A DNA stretch of 64,000 nt from Anaerolineales bacterium (GCA_016932165.1 JAFGDK010000089.1:1-64000), one strand, 5' to 3'. Counted from the stretch's first letter, positions 28,274-38,718 are shown. Notes: generated from the letters alone by a model not told the origin. A program made the numbers and translations.

Positions 28274-29500
28274 ATGCGTATCTACCATCTTGCACTAAAA
28301 GACTTGAAACAACTTTTCAAATCCTGGCAGACAGCTTTCTTCCTGCTGCTGATGCCGATCGCGTTCACCTTGCTTTTCGGGTTTATCTTCGGAGGGATTG
28401 GCGGTGATGCGGAAGATCCCCGCCTTTTGATTGGGGTGATGGACCTGGACAAAAGCGAACACAGCCAGGCCTTGATCCAGATGCTGGAGGAATCAGAAAC
28501 CTTGCGGCCGATCATCAATGCGGATTACACCGCAGAGACCTACCGAAAACAGGTCGAGATCGGTGACCTGCATGCGGCTTTGGTGCTTCCTGCTGGCTTT
28601 GGCGAAGCCCTCACTGCCGGGGAACCGCTGCCGTTGACGGTTGTTGCCGATCAAAAAGCTATGGTGGCAAACCAGGCGGTCCGCGCAGATTTGGCAACCA
28701 TCTACTCACGCCTCTTTGGGATCGTACTGAGCGCCTCCCTCAGCCAGGAGACCTTCCAGCAGATCGCAGCCCTCTCTCCCGAGGAGCAGGATGCATATTA
28801 TCAGCAAGCTCTGGAACTGGCTTCATCCTTATGGGAATCGCCCCCTGTAACCGTGCTGAGCAGCTATACTGGCGCTGAATCGGAAGCGCAGGCTGATGCC
28901 CTGGAGCAGAACGCCTTTATCCACTCCTCACCAGGGATGATGGCTCAATTTGCCATTGCCGGGTTGATCGGTTCCGCCGAGATCCTGGTTGCCGAGCGCA
29001 AGTCACGCGCCCTCTCGCGCATGCTGACAACTGGATTCCCGCGCATGGGCATTCTGGTTGGGCATTTCCTGGCGATGAGTGCGGTCATTGTCCTGCAGCT
29101 GCTGGTGCTGGCGGTATTTGGCCAGCTTTTCCTCGATCTGCCGTACTTCGACAGACCAACTGCCACTCTGTTGCTGATCGTGGTCTCGGCGATGGTCAAC
29201 GGCGCGCTTGGCCTGTTGATCGGAGCGCTGGCAAAGTCGTCTGATACAGCGGTGGTCTTCGCTCTGGTGCCGATGTTTGTGTTTTCTGGCCTGGGTGGGG
29301 CATGGACGCCGCTGGAATATACCAGCAAGTCGGTACAGTTTGTTGCCCACTTCACCCCGGTGGCTTGGATGATGGATGGTTTCAAGGACATCCTCGCCCG
29401 CGGTGCAGGGTTGGAGACAGTCTGGCTGCCGGTGGTTGTGCTGCTTGGATTTACGGCATTGTTCTTCTCCCTAGGTGCCTGGCGCTTCAAGTTTGAGTAG
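28274..29500 (+). CDS. ABC-2 type permease (paralogue of the preceding gene)
   Basis: 408 aa; same architecture; ERKSRALSRMLTTGFPRMGILVGHFLA. Confidence 0.92.
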   Translation: MRIYHLALKDLKQLFKSWQTAFFLLLMPIAFTLLFGFIFGGIGGDAEDPRLLIGVMDLDKSEHSQALIQMLEESETLRPIINADYTAETYRKQVEIGDLHAALVLPAGFGEALTAGEPLPLTVVADQKAMVANQAVRADLATIYSRLFGIVLSASLSQETFQQIAALSPEEQDAYYQQALELASSLWESPPVTVLSSYTGAESEAQADALEQNAFIHSSPGMMAQFAIAGLIGSAEILVAERKSRALSRMLTTGFPRMGILVGHFLAMSAVIVLQLLVLAVFGQLFLDLPYFDRPTATLLLIVVSAMVNGALGLLIGALAKSSDTAVVFALVPMFVFSGLGGAWTPLEYTSKSVQFVAHFTPVAWMMDGFKDILARGAGLETVWLPVVVLLGFTALFFSLGAWRFKFE

Positions 29501-29567
29501 ATTAGTGATTGGTGAACGGGGATAGGGGGGAGAAGCAGGTATCTAGATACCAAAACCATTCTTGGCT

Positions 29568-29602
29568 GAGGGTTCTCGATTGCCTAGCAATCGAGAACCC
29601 TC
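29568..29602 (+). terminator. 16-bp perfect hairpin, terminator and/or REP-like palindrome
   Basis: GAGGGTTCTCGATTGC-CTA-GCAATCGAGAACCCTC followed by gtttgttcc. Confidence 0.75.
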
Positions 29603-29719
29603 GTTTGTTCCAAGATCTTGATAATCCCCGCTTGTTCTGGTTTAGCAGCATTTTTACACTTGATTTATAATGGTGCTATCAATCAAAGCAGGATGGAATA
29701 AAGAATAAGGACAGCGCTC

Positions 29720-30604
29720 ATGTCTAATCATGATGCTCAATTGAACCAGGAAGCAACAGAACCCAAGCCAATCGGATATCGGCAGTTGGTGCGCGCCTTC
29801 CGGGAACTGCCAATTCCTCCAGGCAGGCCGGTGCTTGTGCATAGTTCTCTAAGTGCCTTCGGTGAGGTGTTGGGGGGTGCAGAAACAGTCGCCGGTGCCC
29901 TGGCTGAAGTTTTCAATTCAATCGTTGTGCCAACCTTTACCTATAAAACTCTGGTGATCCCAGAATCAGGCCCGCCGGACAATGCGATCACCTACGGCAG
30001 CCAGGCAGATATGAACAAAATGGCCGAATTCTTTTACCCGGATATGCCCGCAGATAAGTTGATGGGTGTTGTGGCTGAGACGGTCCGCAGGCATCCCGAA
30101 GCTCACCGCTCCGGCCATCCAGTGATGTCCTTTGCCGGGCTAAATGCCCGCCAGTACTTAGAGAAACAGCTTCTAACAGAACCTCTGGCTCCGATTGCCG
30201 CTATGTATGACCGGGGCGGCTGGGTGTTGCTGTTGGGCGTGGATCATACTGCCAATACCAGCATCCACCTTGGTGAGCGGCTGGCAGGGCGGAAAATGTA
30301 CACCCGTTGGGCCTTGATGAGTGATCTGATCGTCACCTGTACCAATACCCCCTATTGCTCCGATGGGTTCAACGCGATTGCACCGTTGATCGATCCTTTT
30401 GTTGACAAGGCCAGGATAGGGAAGGCTGAAGTCCAGGCCATGCCGCTCCACGAGCTGATCGAAACTACTCGTCAGCTGATACAAGCCGATCAAACGGCGC
30501 TGCTGTGCAGCCGCACCGATTGCCCCTCCTGCAACACAGTTCGCCGGTTGGTGATCAGGCTGAAGAACGGTATCGTTCCCCCAACAGTCAATTCCCATGG
30601 ATAA
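29720..30604 (+). CDS. AAC(3)-family aminoglycoside N-acetyltransferase-like protein
   Basis: VLVHSSLSAFGEVLGGAETVAGAL, VVPTFTYKT, RHPEAHRSGHPVMSFAGL; the antibiotic_NAT family pattern. Confidence 0.87.
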   Translation: MSNHDAQLNQEATEPKPIGYRQLVRAFRELPIPPGRPVLVHSSLSAFGEVLGGAETVAGALAEVFNSIVVPTFTYKTLVIPESGPPDNAITYGSQADMNKMAEFFYPDMPADKLMGVVAETVRRHPEAHRSGHPVMSFAGLNARQYLEKQLLTEPLAPIAAMYDRGGWVLLLGVDHTANTSIHLGERLAGRKMYTRWALMSDLIVTCTNTPYCSDGFNAIAPLIDPFVDKARIGKAEVQAMPLHELIETTRQLIQADQTALLCSRTDCPSCNTVRRLVIRLKNGIVPPTVNSHG

Positions 30605-32078
30605 ACCTCCATCAGATAAACACCTGCCCAGGAAGGTAGATCCTTCGACTCTGAGCTTCAAGGGAAAAATCGCTTATTACTTTTCGCGCGCCAAGCTGCA
30701 GCTAAAATTCCATGCACGCCGGTTGATGCCGCCAGTGACCAAAAACCGGGTGGCGGATGTGCAGATGCAGCTGCGCGAGTCTTCCACGCCATCCTTTGAT
30801 TATTTTGTACTGGTGGTCCTTTCTACGATGATCGCCACTTTTGGCTTACTGATCGATTCAGCCGCCACAATCATCGGGGCAATGCTGGTAGCCCCGCTGA
30901 TGTCGCCGATCCTGGGGATCGGCCTGGCCTCGATCCGAGGCGATACTACCTTGCTGCGGGACGCTGTGGCAGCATTGCTGAGAGGCGCGCTATTGGCGGT
31001 AGCGCTTTCTGCGTTTATCACCTGGGTTAATACCCTGCTGCCGTTTGTCTCCATGCAAGACCTGTCGGCAGAAGTGCTTTCCCGCACCCGTCCCACCCCG
31101 ATTGACCTGGGGGTGGCGATGGCAGGCGGGTTGGCGGCCACCTTTGCCCTGGTGCAGCCCCATCTCTCGGCTGCCCTGCCGGGTGTGGCGATTGCCACTG
31201 CTCTGATGCCGCCGCTGTGTGTGATCGGGGTAGGGATTGCCCTGGGCGACTGGGAGGTGGCCCAGGGGGCATTGCTGCTCTTTATGACCAACGCGGTGAC
31301 AATTGCAGCTTCTTCTATCTTTCTCTTCTACGTCACTGGCTTCAGTCTTGGTCGCAAGGAAAATGGACATCTGATCCCGCGCAGCCTGCAGATTTCCATT
31401 ATTTCGATGGTCATCCTGCTGGCTCCGCTGGGCTGGCAGAGCTATGTATTTGTGCGCGATGCAGGAGTTACCCGTCAGATCAACCAGGTGGTGGTGGAAG
31501 AGGTGGAGAAGATCGGCGCCAGCCTGGACAAATTCTCATGGAATGAAGATACTGTCAACGATATCCTTGTCATGGAACTGACTTTGCTGGTGCCCGAATC
31601 ACTCAACTATCGGAACAGTGTTGAATTGCAAGATGCGATCGCCCGCCGGCTGCAGCGCACTGTGCAGCTAAAGATCAATCAAGTCAATGTGGCTCAACTT
31701 GACCCGCTGGTACCGCCCACTTTCACACCCACGGCGCGTGTACTTCCCACTTCAACCCCCACCGCCACCGCTACGGCTACCGCTACGGCCACCCTCACGC
31801 CCACCCCGACTGCCACTGTCACCCCCACCCCCACAGCCACATTCACCCCAACTCCGCAGACCGCCATGCTGGCAAGCAGCAATTACCAGATCAAACTGCT
31901 GCTCTATCCCAATGGCCCTGAAATCGGCACCATCCGGCGCAATCAGCCTTTCACAGTGCTATACCAATCACAGATCGTGGATGGATGGGTATGGATCGAG
32001 GTGAGAGACCAGGAAGGGCGGGTTGGCTGGATCCCTGAATTTCAAATGGACATTATCACCTCCACCCCCGAACCGTGA
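30597..32078 (+). CDS. DUF389 (TIGR00341-like) membrane protein with T/P/A-rich linker and C-terminal SH3b-like domain
   Basis: DYFVLVVLSTMIATFGLLIDSAATIIGAMLVAPLMSPILGIGLASIRGD; linker TPTATATATATLTPTPTATVTPTP; C-terminal NGPEIGTIRRNQPFTVLYQSQIVDGWVWIEVRDQEGRVGWI. Confidence 0.9.
   Translation: MDKPPSDKHLPRKVDPSTLSFKGKIAYYFSRAKLQLKFHARRLMPPVTKNRVADVQMQLRESSTPSFDYFVLVVLSTMIATFGLLIDSAATIIGAMLVAPLMSPILGIGLASIRGDTTLLRDAVAALLRGALLAVALSAFITWVNTLLPFVSMQDLSAEVLSRTRPTPIDLGVAMAGGLAATFALVQPHLSAALPGVAIATALMPPLCVIGVGIALGDWEVAQGALLLFMTNAVTIAASSIFLFYVTGFSLGRKENGHLIPRSLQISIISMVILLAPLGWQSYVFVRDAGVTRQINQVVVEEVEKIGASLDKFSWNEDTVNDILVMELTLLVPESLNYRNSVELQDAIARRLQRTVQLKINQVNVAQLDPLVPPTFTPTARVLPTSTPTATATATATATLTPTPTATVTPTPTATFTPTPQTAMLASSNYQIKLLLYPNGPEIGTIRRNQPFTVLYQSQIVDGWVWIEVRDQEGRVGWIPEFQMDIITSTPEP
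31733..31857 (+). repeat. Low-complexity coding repeat (Thr/Pro/Ala linker)
   Basis: Repeated accgcc/acggct/acccccacc hexamer-like DNA encoding TPTATATATATLTPTPTATVTPTPTATFTPTP. Confidence 0.85.
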
Positions 32079-32252
32079 TTCAAACAAATCTCTTACAGGT
32101 TGATATCAATCCACTTACGATCAGAATGTTATAATTTTTTCTGACCTTAGTTACAGTCAAAGGCTGATTGATGGCCTTAAATCTACAACTGATCTATTAA
32201 AAAAGCGAAGAAAACCATTCAGAAAAGGAAATCCTGAAAAAGGACCAAGACC

Positions 32253-34718
32253 ATGATGAGATTTGACCGATTTACAGAGCGCGCCCAGGAAGTAGCCCAG
32301 CGCGCGGCTGAAATCATTCAACGTTACGGACATAACCAGATCGATACTGAACATATCCTCCTTTCGCTGATCGAACAGCCTGATGGGGTGATTTCCCAAC
32401 TGCTGGAGATCATGAGTGTGGATGGCGATATGCTCAGTGAGCGGCTGGATTACATCCTCAAGACCAGCCCGAAAGCCAATATCTACGGCGGCGGAGGCCA
32501 GGGGCAGATCTTTATCACCCCGCGGGTTAAGCGGATCATTGACCTGGCAAATGAGGAGGCTAACCGCCTTAAGGACGACTATATCTCCACCGAGCATATC
32601 TTCCTTGCGATCCTCAGCGAGCGCAGCACCAACGCCGCCAGTCTGCTGGCTGGCGCCGGGGTGACCAAAGACCGCGTCCTGGATGCGATCAACCAGCTGC
32701 GCGGTGGTCAGCGGGTGACCGACCCGCAGGCTGAGACCCGCTATCGCACACTGGAGAAATACTCCCGAGACCTCACCCAGATGGCGCGTGAAGGCAAACT
32801 TGACCCGGTGATCGGGCGCGATGCCGAAATCTTGCGCGTGATTCAGATTCTCTCCCGGCGCACCAAGAACAACCCGGTGCTGATCGGTGAGGCCGGTGTA
32901 GGAAAGACCGCCATCGTGGAAGGTCTGGCCCAGCAGATTGCTTCGAATGATGTCCCTGAGATCCTCAGCGGGAAGAAGGTTATCTCGCTGGACCTGAGTG
33001 CGATGATCGCTGGATCTCGATTCCGCGGTGAATTTGAGGAACGTCTCAAAGCGGCAATTGAAGAAGTCCAGCGCGCTGAAGGAGAGATCATCCTCTTCAT
33101 TGACGAGCTGCATACCGTTGTGGGTGCGGGTGCTGCTCAGGGGGCAATGGATGCCTCCAATATGCTCAAACCGGCCCTGGCGCGCGGCGAACTGCAGGCT
33201 GTCGGCGCCACCACTCTGGATGAGTACCAGAAACACATTGAAAAGGACTCTGCCCTGGAACGCCGCTTTGCCCCCGTCTACGTGGAAGAGCCGAGTGAAG
33301 AAGATACCATTCTCATGCTGCATGGGCTGCGCGATCGTTATGAGGCCCATCACAAGGTAAGATTCTCAGACGAAGCCCTTGAAGCGGCGGTAAAGCTCTC
33401 TTCCCGCTACCTTACTGACCGCCGTCTGCCGGATAAGGCGATCGACTTGATGGATGAAGCCGCAGCCAAACTGCGGATAGCGCTATTCTCGCTGCCGGAT
33501 AATCTTAAGGAACTGAAACAGGACTTGGACCGCACCCTGGCTGAGGAGGAACAAGCTGGTCTGGAACGTGATTATGAGCGTGCCGCCCAGAAAAAAGCCG
33601 AACGCCTGAGAATGCAGGATGAATACCAGCAGCAGCGCTCAAAATGGGAGGCAGAACACGAGCTGGACGAAGTCGTCGATGAGAATGATGTAGCCGATGT
33701 GCTTGCCCAGTGGACTGGCATCCCGGTCAGTCAGATGATGGAGACTGAGGCTGAGAAGCTGCTCAAGATGGAAGACCGCCTGCATGAGCGTATTATTGGG
33801 CAGGATGAAGCCATCTCAGCGGTTTCAGATGCCATCCGCCGCTCGAGATCTGGTCTGAAAGACCCCAAGCGCCCAATTGGCTCGTTCATTTTCATTGGTC
33901 CCTCTGGTGTGGGCAAGACCGAGCTGGCCAAAGCGCTGGCTGAGTTTATGTTCGATGATGAAGATGCCCTGGTGCGTATCGACATGAGCGAATACCGTGA
34001 GCAGCACACTGTCTCGCGCCTGTTTGGCGCTCCTCCCGGATATGTGGGCTACGAAGAGGGCGGCCAGCTGACCGAAGCTGTGCGCCGCCGCCCCTACCGG
34101 GTGGTGCTGTTTGACGAGATCGAAAAAGCCCATCCTGAGGTGTGGAATGCGCTGCTCCAGATATTGGATGACGGCCGCCTCACTGATGGAAAGGGTCGTG
34201 TGGTCAACTTCCGCAACACGGTACTGATCATGACCAGCAACCTGGGGACTGAATTTGTACGGAAATCTGGTTCCCTCGGGTTCTTGCAGCCTGGTGACAA
34301 CAATGAGGACCGCGAGGCACATAAGAAGATCGAGAAAGCTCTCAAAGACACCTTCCGCCCTGAGTTCCTCAACCGGATTGACGAGATCATTACCTTCTCG
34401 CAGCTCAGCCTGGAGGATATGCAGGAGATCGTCAAGCTGCAGATGGGCGAGATCCACGAACGGCTTGCCGATCACGGCCTGGAAGTGACCCTGACTGATG
34501 AAGCCAGTAAATGGCTGGCTGATCAGGGCTATGATCCGGACTTTGGCGCCCGTCCATTGAAGCGTGCCCTGCAGAAATTCATCGAAAGCCCGCTCTCGAT
34601 CAAAATCCTGGAGGGTGAGTTCTCCGCTGGAGATATTGTCGAGGTTGGTGTGGATGAGGAAGGTGAGGAAATAACTTTTACGTTGAAGGGGAAGAAGAAA
34701 AAATCACCAAGTGAATAG
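32253..34718 (+). CDS. clpC: ATP-dependent Clp protease ATP-binding subunit ClpC-type AAA+ ATPase
   Basis: Clp N-domain [17 protein letters not shown]; Walker [17 protein letters not shown] and [19 protein letters not shown]-like middle region; 821 aa. Confidence 0.95.
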   Translation: MMRFDRFTERAQEVAQRAAEIIQRYGHNQIDTEHILLSLIEQPDGVISQLLEIMSVDGDMLSERLDYILKTSPKANIYGGGGQGQIFITPRVKRIIDLANEEANRLKDDYISTEHIFLAILSERSTNAASLLAGAGVTKDRVLDAINQLRGGQRVTDPQAETRYRTLEKYSRDLTQMAREGKLDPVIGRDAEILRVIQILSRRTKNNPVLIGEAGVGKTAIVEGLAQQIASNDVPEILSGKKVISLDLSAMIAGSRFRGEFEERLKAAIEEVQRAEGEIILFIDELHTVVGAGAAQGAMDASNMLKPALARGELQAVGATTLDEYQKHIEKDSALERRFAPVYVEEPSEEDTILMLHGLRDRYEAHHKVRFSDEALEAAVKLSSRYLTDRRLPDKAIDLMDEAAAKLRIALFSLPDNLKELKQDLDRTLAEEEQAGLERDYERAAQKKAERLRMQDEYQQQRSKWEAEHELDEVVDENDVADVLAQWTGIPVSQMMETEAEKLLKMEDRLHERIIGQDEAISAVSDAIRRSRSGLKDPKRPIGSFIFIGPSGVGKTELAKALAEFMFDDEDALVRIDMSEYREQHTVSRLFGAPPGYVGYEEGGQLTEAVRRRPYRVVLFDEIEKAHPEVWNALLQILDDGRLTDGKGRVVNFRNTVLIMTSNLGTEFVRKSGSLGFLQPGDNNEDREAHKKIEKALKDTFRPEFLNRIDEIITFSQLSLEDMQEIVKLQMGEIHERLADHGLEVTLTDEASKWLADQGYDPDFGARPLKRALQKFIESPLSIKILEGEFSAGDIVEVGVDEEGEEITFTLKGKKKKSPSE

Positions 34719-34754
34719 AAGCTGCTTGATGATTGGGAAAATCAACAAACAGTG

Positions 34755-34785
34755 AACAGGCATCTGATGATTTCGGGTGCCTGTT
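34755..34785 (+). terminator. Intrinsic terminator downstream of clpC
   Basis: AACAGGCA ... TGCCTGTT followed by TT. Confidence 0.65.
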
Positions 34786-34792
34786 TTGGTTC

Positions 34793-34848
34793 CCCTTCCC
34801 CGGCAAACTTGCAACCGCGAACTCATCAACACAGTTGCCGGGGAAGGG
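34793..34848. repeat. Long imperfect inverted repeat (hairpin)
   Basis: CCCTTCCCCGGCAAACT / AGTTGCCGGGGAAGGG, 16 bp with a 1-nt bulge and 23-nt loop. Confidence 0.75.
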
Positions 34849-35005
34849 AGCAGGGGGTTGGGAAGTTTTTTATCATCGCTGACAATTCCTTAGCTTTTCC
34901 AATCGCAATATTAAATTCCTAACTTTGAGAAAGCCATGCTAGGCAACCAATCATAAACCACAATTTTCTAAACAACCGTTATAATTAGATTGTGCAATCT
35001 ATCAC

Positions 35006-36787
35006 ATGGAGAACTATATGATGCTGAAAAGAATCCCCCTGCTTATGACGGTAGTTTTCACAGCTCTCATCGCAGTTGGCTGCAGTCCTGATCCAATCCC
35101 AAATCAGATCCCCGGGCCAACCTTTCCCCCACCCACCAAGCCAGCTGCCCAGCAGCCAGCAGAACAATCCCAACCGGCAGAAGAGCCAAAAGAAGAACCC
35201 GTTCCAACAGCCCGCGCCTTCAATGACCTGACAATAGAACCGCCTGCCCTGGTGCAGGATTCGACCGATCTAGTCTCCGGTTCGGGCAACTGCGCAGTGT
35301 GCCATACCGGCCTGAGTAAAGAGGGCGAAGACCTCTCCTTTGACACCCTCTGGCGGGCTTCCATGATGGCCCACAGCGCTAAGGATCCATACTGGCAGGC
35401 CTCTGTCAGCACAGAAATCAAAGAATTCCCGGAACTGGCGGAGGTGATTGCTGATAAATGCGCCTCCTGCCACATGCCGCTGGCCCATTTTGATGCTGTT
35501 TCGAACGAGGAAATTCCGTTGGTGGTTGGGGATGGCTATCTCAACCCCCAAAATCCGCTCCACGATCTGGCTGCGGACGGCGTCTCCTGCACCAGCTGCC
35601 ACCAGATTTTGCCGGACAATTTTGGGGAAAAGGATTCATACAGCGGACATTATCTGATCGATTCCCAAAACCGGGGCTTTGGCGAACGGATTTCCTTTGG
35701 ACCGTTCCTGGTGTCAAATGGTCTTGCCCAAATAATGTTGTCAGCCAGCGGCTACCAATCCGTGCAGTCTGAGCACATCACCGACTCTGATCTGTGCGGC
35801 ACCTGCCACAACCTTTACACACCCTATCTGAACAGCGCGGGAGAGGTCGCTGGGGAATTTCCGGAGCAAACTATCCACCTGGAGTGGGAGAATAGTGATT
35901 TCGCATCAGGCGCTTGCGCTGACTGCCATATGCCCAGGGTGGACAATGTGAACCTCTCTAATCTGTCCAATACCCCGCAGGAATACCTGCGCAAGCACAC
36001 TTTTGCCGGTGCCAATGCGTTCATGCTCAAACTACTCCAGTCCAATGCCGCCGAGACAGGGATCACTGCAGATGAGGGACAGATGCAGGCAGCTATCGAC
36101 CGGATCACTGCTCAATTGTACGCCCAACCCAATACTGATATCAAAGTGAATGCAGCCAACATCGAGAATGAAATCCTGACCGCGGATGTGACCGTCTCCA
36201 ATAACAATGGGCACAAACGCCCAGCCAGCTTCCCATCCCGCCGTGTTTGGATCCATTTCTGGGTCACCGATGGCAATGGCACGGTGATCTTTGAATCTGG
36301 GGCGGTGGACGAACGAGGTTTTATCGAGGGCAATGACAATGACATCGATGCTGCCCTCTACGAACCGCACTATCAGCTGATCGACAGCCCAGACCAGGTG
36401 CAAATCTACGAAGCGATCATGCATAACACAGAAAACGAGGTCACCACCACCTTGCTTCGTGCAGCCGGCTACCTGAAGGATAACCGTTTGCTCCCACAGG
36501 GCTTCCCATTGGAAAACCCGCCAGCCGATATTGCCCCATACGGCGCAGTGACTGAGGACGATAATTTTATCGGCGGGGGCGATACGATCCAGTATGTGGT
36601 GGATGTCAGCCAGTACACTGGGCCATTCACCCTCAGATGTGAGCTGCTCTACCAGACGATCGCTTACCGCTGGGCAGAAAATCTTCGAGAGTACGGCACT
36701 CCGGAAAGCGACCAGTTCTTCCAATACTTCGATTCTGCTGATCGCGCGCCTGTCGTATTGGGTATTGCCCAATACCCGGAGGAATAG
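35006..36787 (+). CDS. Multiheme c-type cytochrome lipoprotein (5 CxxCH)
   Basis: Lipobox IAVGCSPD; heme motifs CAVCH, CASCH, CTSCH, CGTCH, CADCH. Real start may be ATG 35018/35021. Confidence 0.92.
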   Translation: MENYMMLKRIPLLMTVVFTALIAVGCSPDPIPNQIPGPTFPPPTKPAAQQPAEQSQPAEEPKEEPVPTARAFNDLTIEPPALVQDSTDLVSGSGNCAVCHTGLSKEGEDLSFDTLWRASMMAHSAKDPYWQASVSTEIKEFPELAEVIADKCASCHMPLAHFDAVSNEEIPLVVGDGYLNPQNPLHDLAADGVSCTSCHQILPDNFGEKDSYSGHYLIDSQNRGFGERISFGPFLVSNGLAQIMLSASGYQSVQSEHITDSDLCGTCHNLYTPYLNSAGEVAGEFPEQTIHLEWENSDFASGACADCHMPRVDNVNLSNLSNTPQEYLRKHTFAGANAFMLKLLQSNAAETGITADEGQMQAAIDRITAQLYAQPNTDIKVNAANIENEILTADVTVSNNNGHKRPASFPSRRVWIHFWVTDGNGTVIFESGAVDERGFIEGNDNDIDAALYEPHYQLIDSPDQVQIYEAIMHNTENEVTTTLLRAAGYLKDNRLLPQGFPLENPPADIAPYGAVTEDDNFIGGGDTIQYVVDVSQYTGPFTLRCELLYQTIAYRWAENLREYGTPESDQFFQYFDSADRAPVVLGIAQYPEE

Positions 36788-36922
36788 GCTGCCAGGATAA
36801 GACTGAGTACAGGTGTAAATTTATATCCTCAGGCCAGACCTAGCAAAATTGTATCTTTGCCAGCATATTTCAGGCTGTATAATGAAATCGTGAAGTTGAA
36901 CACAAGGGTGAGGAAAACAACG

Positions 36923-38644
36923 ATGAAAAAAACTTTGTTATGGCTGATCCTGCTTGGATTGCTGACAGGGGGCTGCACCTCAGCCCCGGAAATCATTCAT
37001 GCAAATGCGACCGGGGGGGTGATTGAACAACTCAGCGAACTGACCGTTGATCCCCCCGGACTGGTGCATGACAACACCGACCTGGTGTCTGGTTCAGGCA
37101 ATTGCGCTGAATGCCATTCTGGTCTACAGGCCGAAGCCAGCGCCTGCCTCAGCTGCCATCCAGACTGGGATGATGACAGCATCAACGATATATCCTTTGA
37201 TACCCTTTGGCGAGCTTCGATGATGGCCCACAGCGCCAGAGACCCTTACTTTCAGGCAAGTGTCAGCGCTGAAACCTCGCTGTTTCCGGAACGAAATGGG
37301 GAGATTGCCGAAGAATGCGCCCGCTGCCATATGCCGCTGGCCCATTTTGATGCCACCGCTAATCATGAACCCCCCTTGATTTTGGAGCAGGGCTACTTGA
37401 ACCCGGCCAACGAACTCCATGATCTGGCTATGGATGGTGTTTCCTGCAATCTATGTCACCAGATCGAACGCCAGAACTTTGGCCAGACAGAGTCATTCAG
37501 CGGGCATTATGTGATTGATACCGAACACCGCTCCTTTGGCAAACGCGTCTCCTACGGCCCCTTACCCATTTCCCCTGGATATGCAGAACTGATGCAGTTG
37601 GCAGTCGGTTATCGCCCGGTGCCATCCGGGCACAGTGATGATTCCGAACTCTGCGGCACCTGCCACAACCTCTACACCCCATACATGGACGGTACCGGCG
37701 AATTTATTGGAGAATACCCGGAGCAAACTGTCCACCTGGAATGGCAGAACAGTATACATGCCCAGGACTCATGTGCGGAATGCCACATGCCGCTGTTGGA
37801 AAACGCAAAGATTTCAAGCTTATCAAAAGACATGCAAAGTTATATGCGCTTGCATACCTTTTCTGGCGCAAACAGCTTTATGCTCAATATCCTGAAGGCA
37901 AACGCTCAGCAGACAGGACTGACCGCTGAAGATATCCACATGGATGGTGCCATCGGGCGGATTCATGCCCAACTCACAACTGATGAGAATACCGAGATAA
38001 AATTGGGAGATCTCTTCCTGCGGGATGAGACCCTGCTGGTTGAATTGATCGTCTCCAACGACAACGGGCACAAGCGCCCTACCGGGTTCCCCTCCCGGCG
38101 GATGTGGATCCATTTCTGGATGACAGATGCAGATGGTGTGGTCTTCTTTGAATCGGGCAGAGTGGATCAACAGGGATTCATCCAGGGCAACGATAATGAT
38201 CTTGATCCTGCTCTCTACGAACCCCACTACCAGATGATCGACAGTCCGGATCAGGTGCAAATCTATGAGGCCATCCTGCACAATACGGATAACCAAGTCA
38301 CCACCACCTTACTGCGAGCAGCTGGCTACCTCAAGGATAACCGGCTGCTGCCGGCTGGTTTCCCTGTCAACGATCCTCCCCCAGACATCGCCCCAAAAGG
38401 CGCTGCGCTGGAGGACGAGGACTTTGTTGCCCGCAAGGATACAATTAATTATCTGATCGACCTCAATGGGCATCCCGGACCATACCAGATCCAGGCAGAA
38501 CTGCTATACCAAACGATTGGCTACCGCTGGGCAGAAAACCTGCGCCAGTATGGCACTACTGAAAGCGTCCAGTTCTTCCAGTATTATGACCAGGCCGACC
38601 TCACCCCGATTCTCTTGGCTGCCACGCGTGCAGTTTTCCAGTGA
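36923..38644 (+). CDS. Multiheme c-type cytochrome lipoprotein (6 CxxCH), paralogue of the preceding gene
   Basis: MKKTLLWLILLGLLTGGCTSAP; motifs CAECH, CLSCH, CARCH, CNLCH, CGTCH, CAECH; extensive co-linear identity with 35006-36787. Confidence 0.93.
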   Translation: MKKTLLWLILLGLLTGGCTSAPEIIHANATGGVIEQLSELTVDPPGLVHDNTDLVSGSGNCAECHSGLQAEASACLSCHPDWDDDSINDISFDTLWRASMMAHSARDPYFQASVSAETSLFPERNGEIAEECARCHMPLAHFDATANHEPPLILEQGYLNPANELHDLAMDGVSCNLCHQIERQNFGQTESFSGHYVIDTEHRSFGKRVSYGPLPISPGYAELMQLAVGYRPVPSGHSDDSELCGTCHNLYTPYMDGTGEFIGEYPEQTVHLEWQNSIHAQDSCAECHMPLLENAKISSLSKDMQSYMRLHTFSGANSFMLNILKANAQQTGLTAEDIHMDGAIGRIHAQLTTDENTEIKLGDLFLRDETLLVELIVSNDNGHKRPTGFPSRRMWIHFWMTDADGVVFFESGRVDQQGFIQGNDNDLDPALYEPHYQMIDSPDQVQIYEAILHNTDNQVTTTLLRAAGYLKDNRLLPAGFPVNDPPPDIAPKGAALEDEDFVARKDTINYLIDLNGHPGPYQIQAELLYQTIGYRWAENLRQYGTTESVQFFQYYDQADLTPILLAATRAVFQ

Positions 38645-38718
38645 TGTGCAAGGAAATGAAATGTTGAAGCCAATCCCTGGTTTCACTATCTGACAATCAA
38701 ACCAATCAAGATCAACAA

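Noticed and set aside
31733-31857. ACC/GCC-rich repeat block as a possible VNTR or regulatory repeat
   Set aside because: In frame and encodes a normal Thr/Pro linker; explained by coding constraints.
32079-32252. CIRCE/HrcA or CtsR operator upstream of clpC
   Set aside because: No TTAGCACTC-N9-GAGTGCTAA or clear CtsR heptad repeat visible.
32157-33353. 398-aa minus-strand ORF opposite clpC
   Set aside because: Complement of strongly conserved ClpC coding sequence; no recognisable motifs.
36032-36772. 246-aa minus-strand ORF opposite the cytochrome gene
   Set aside because: Antisense of a heme-motif-supported CDS; a similar shadow appears opposite the paralogue (37823-38296).
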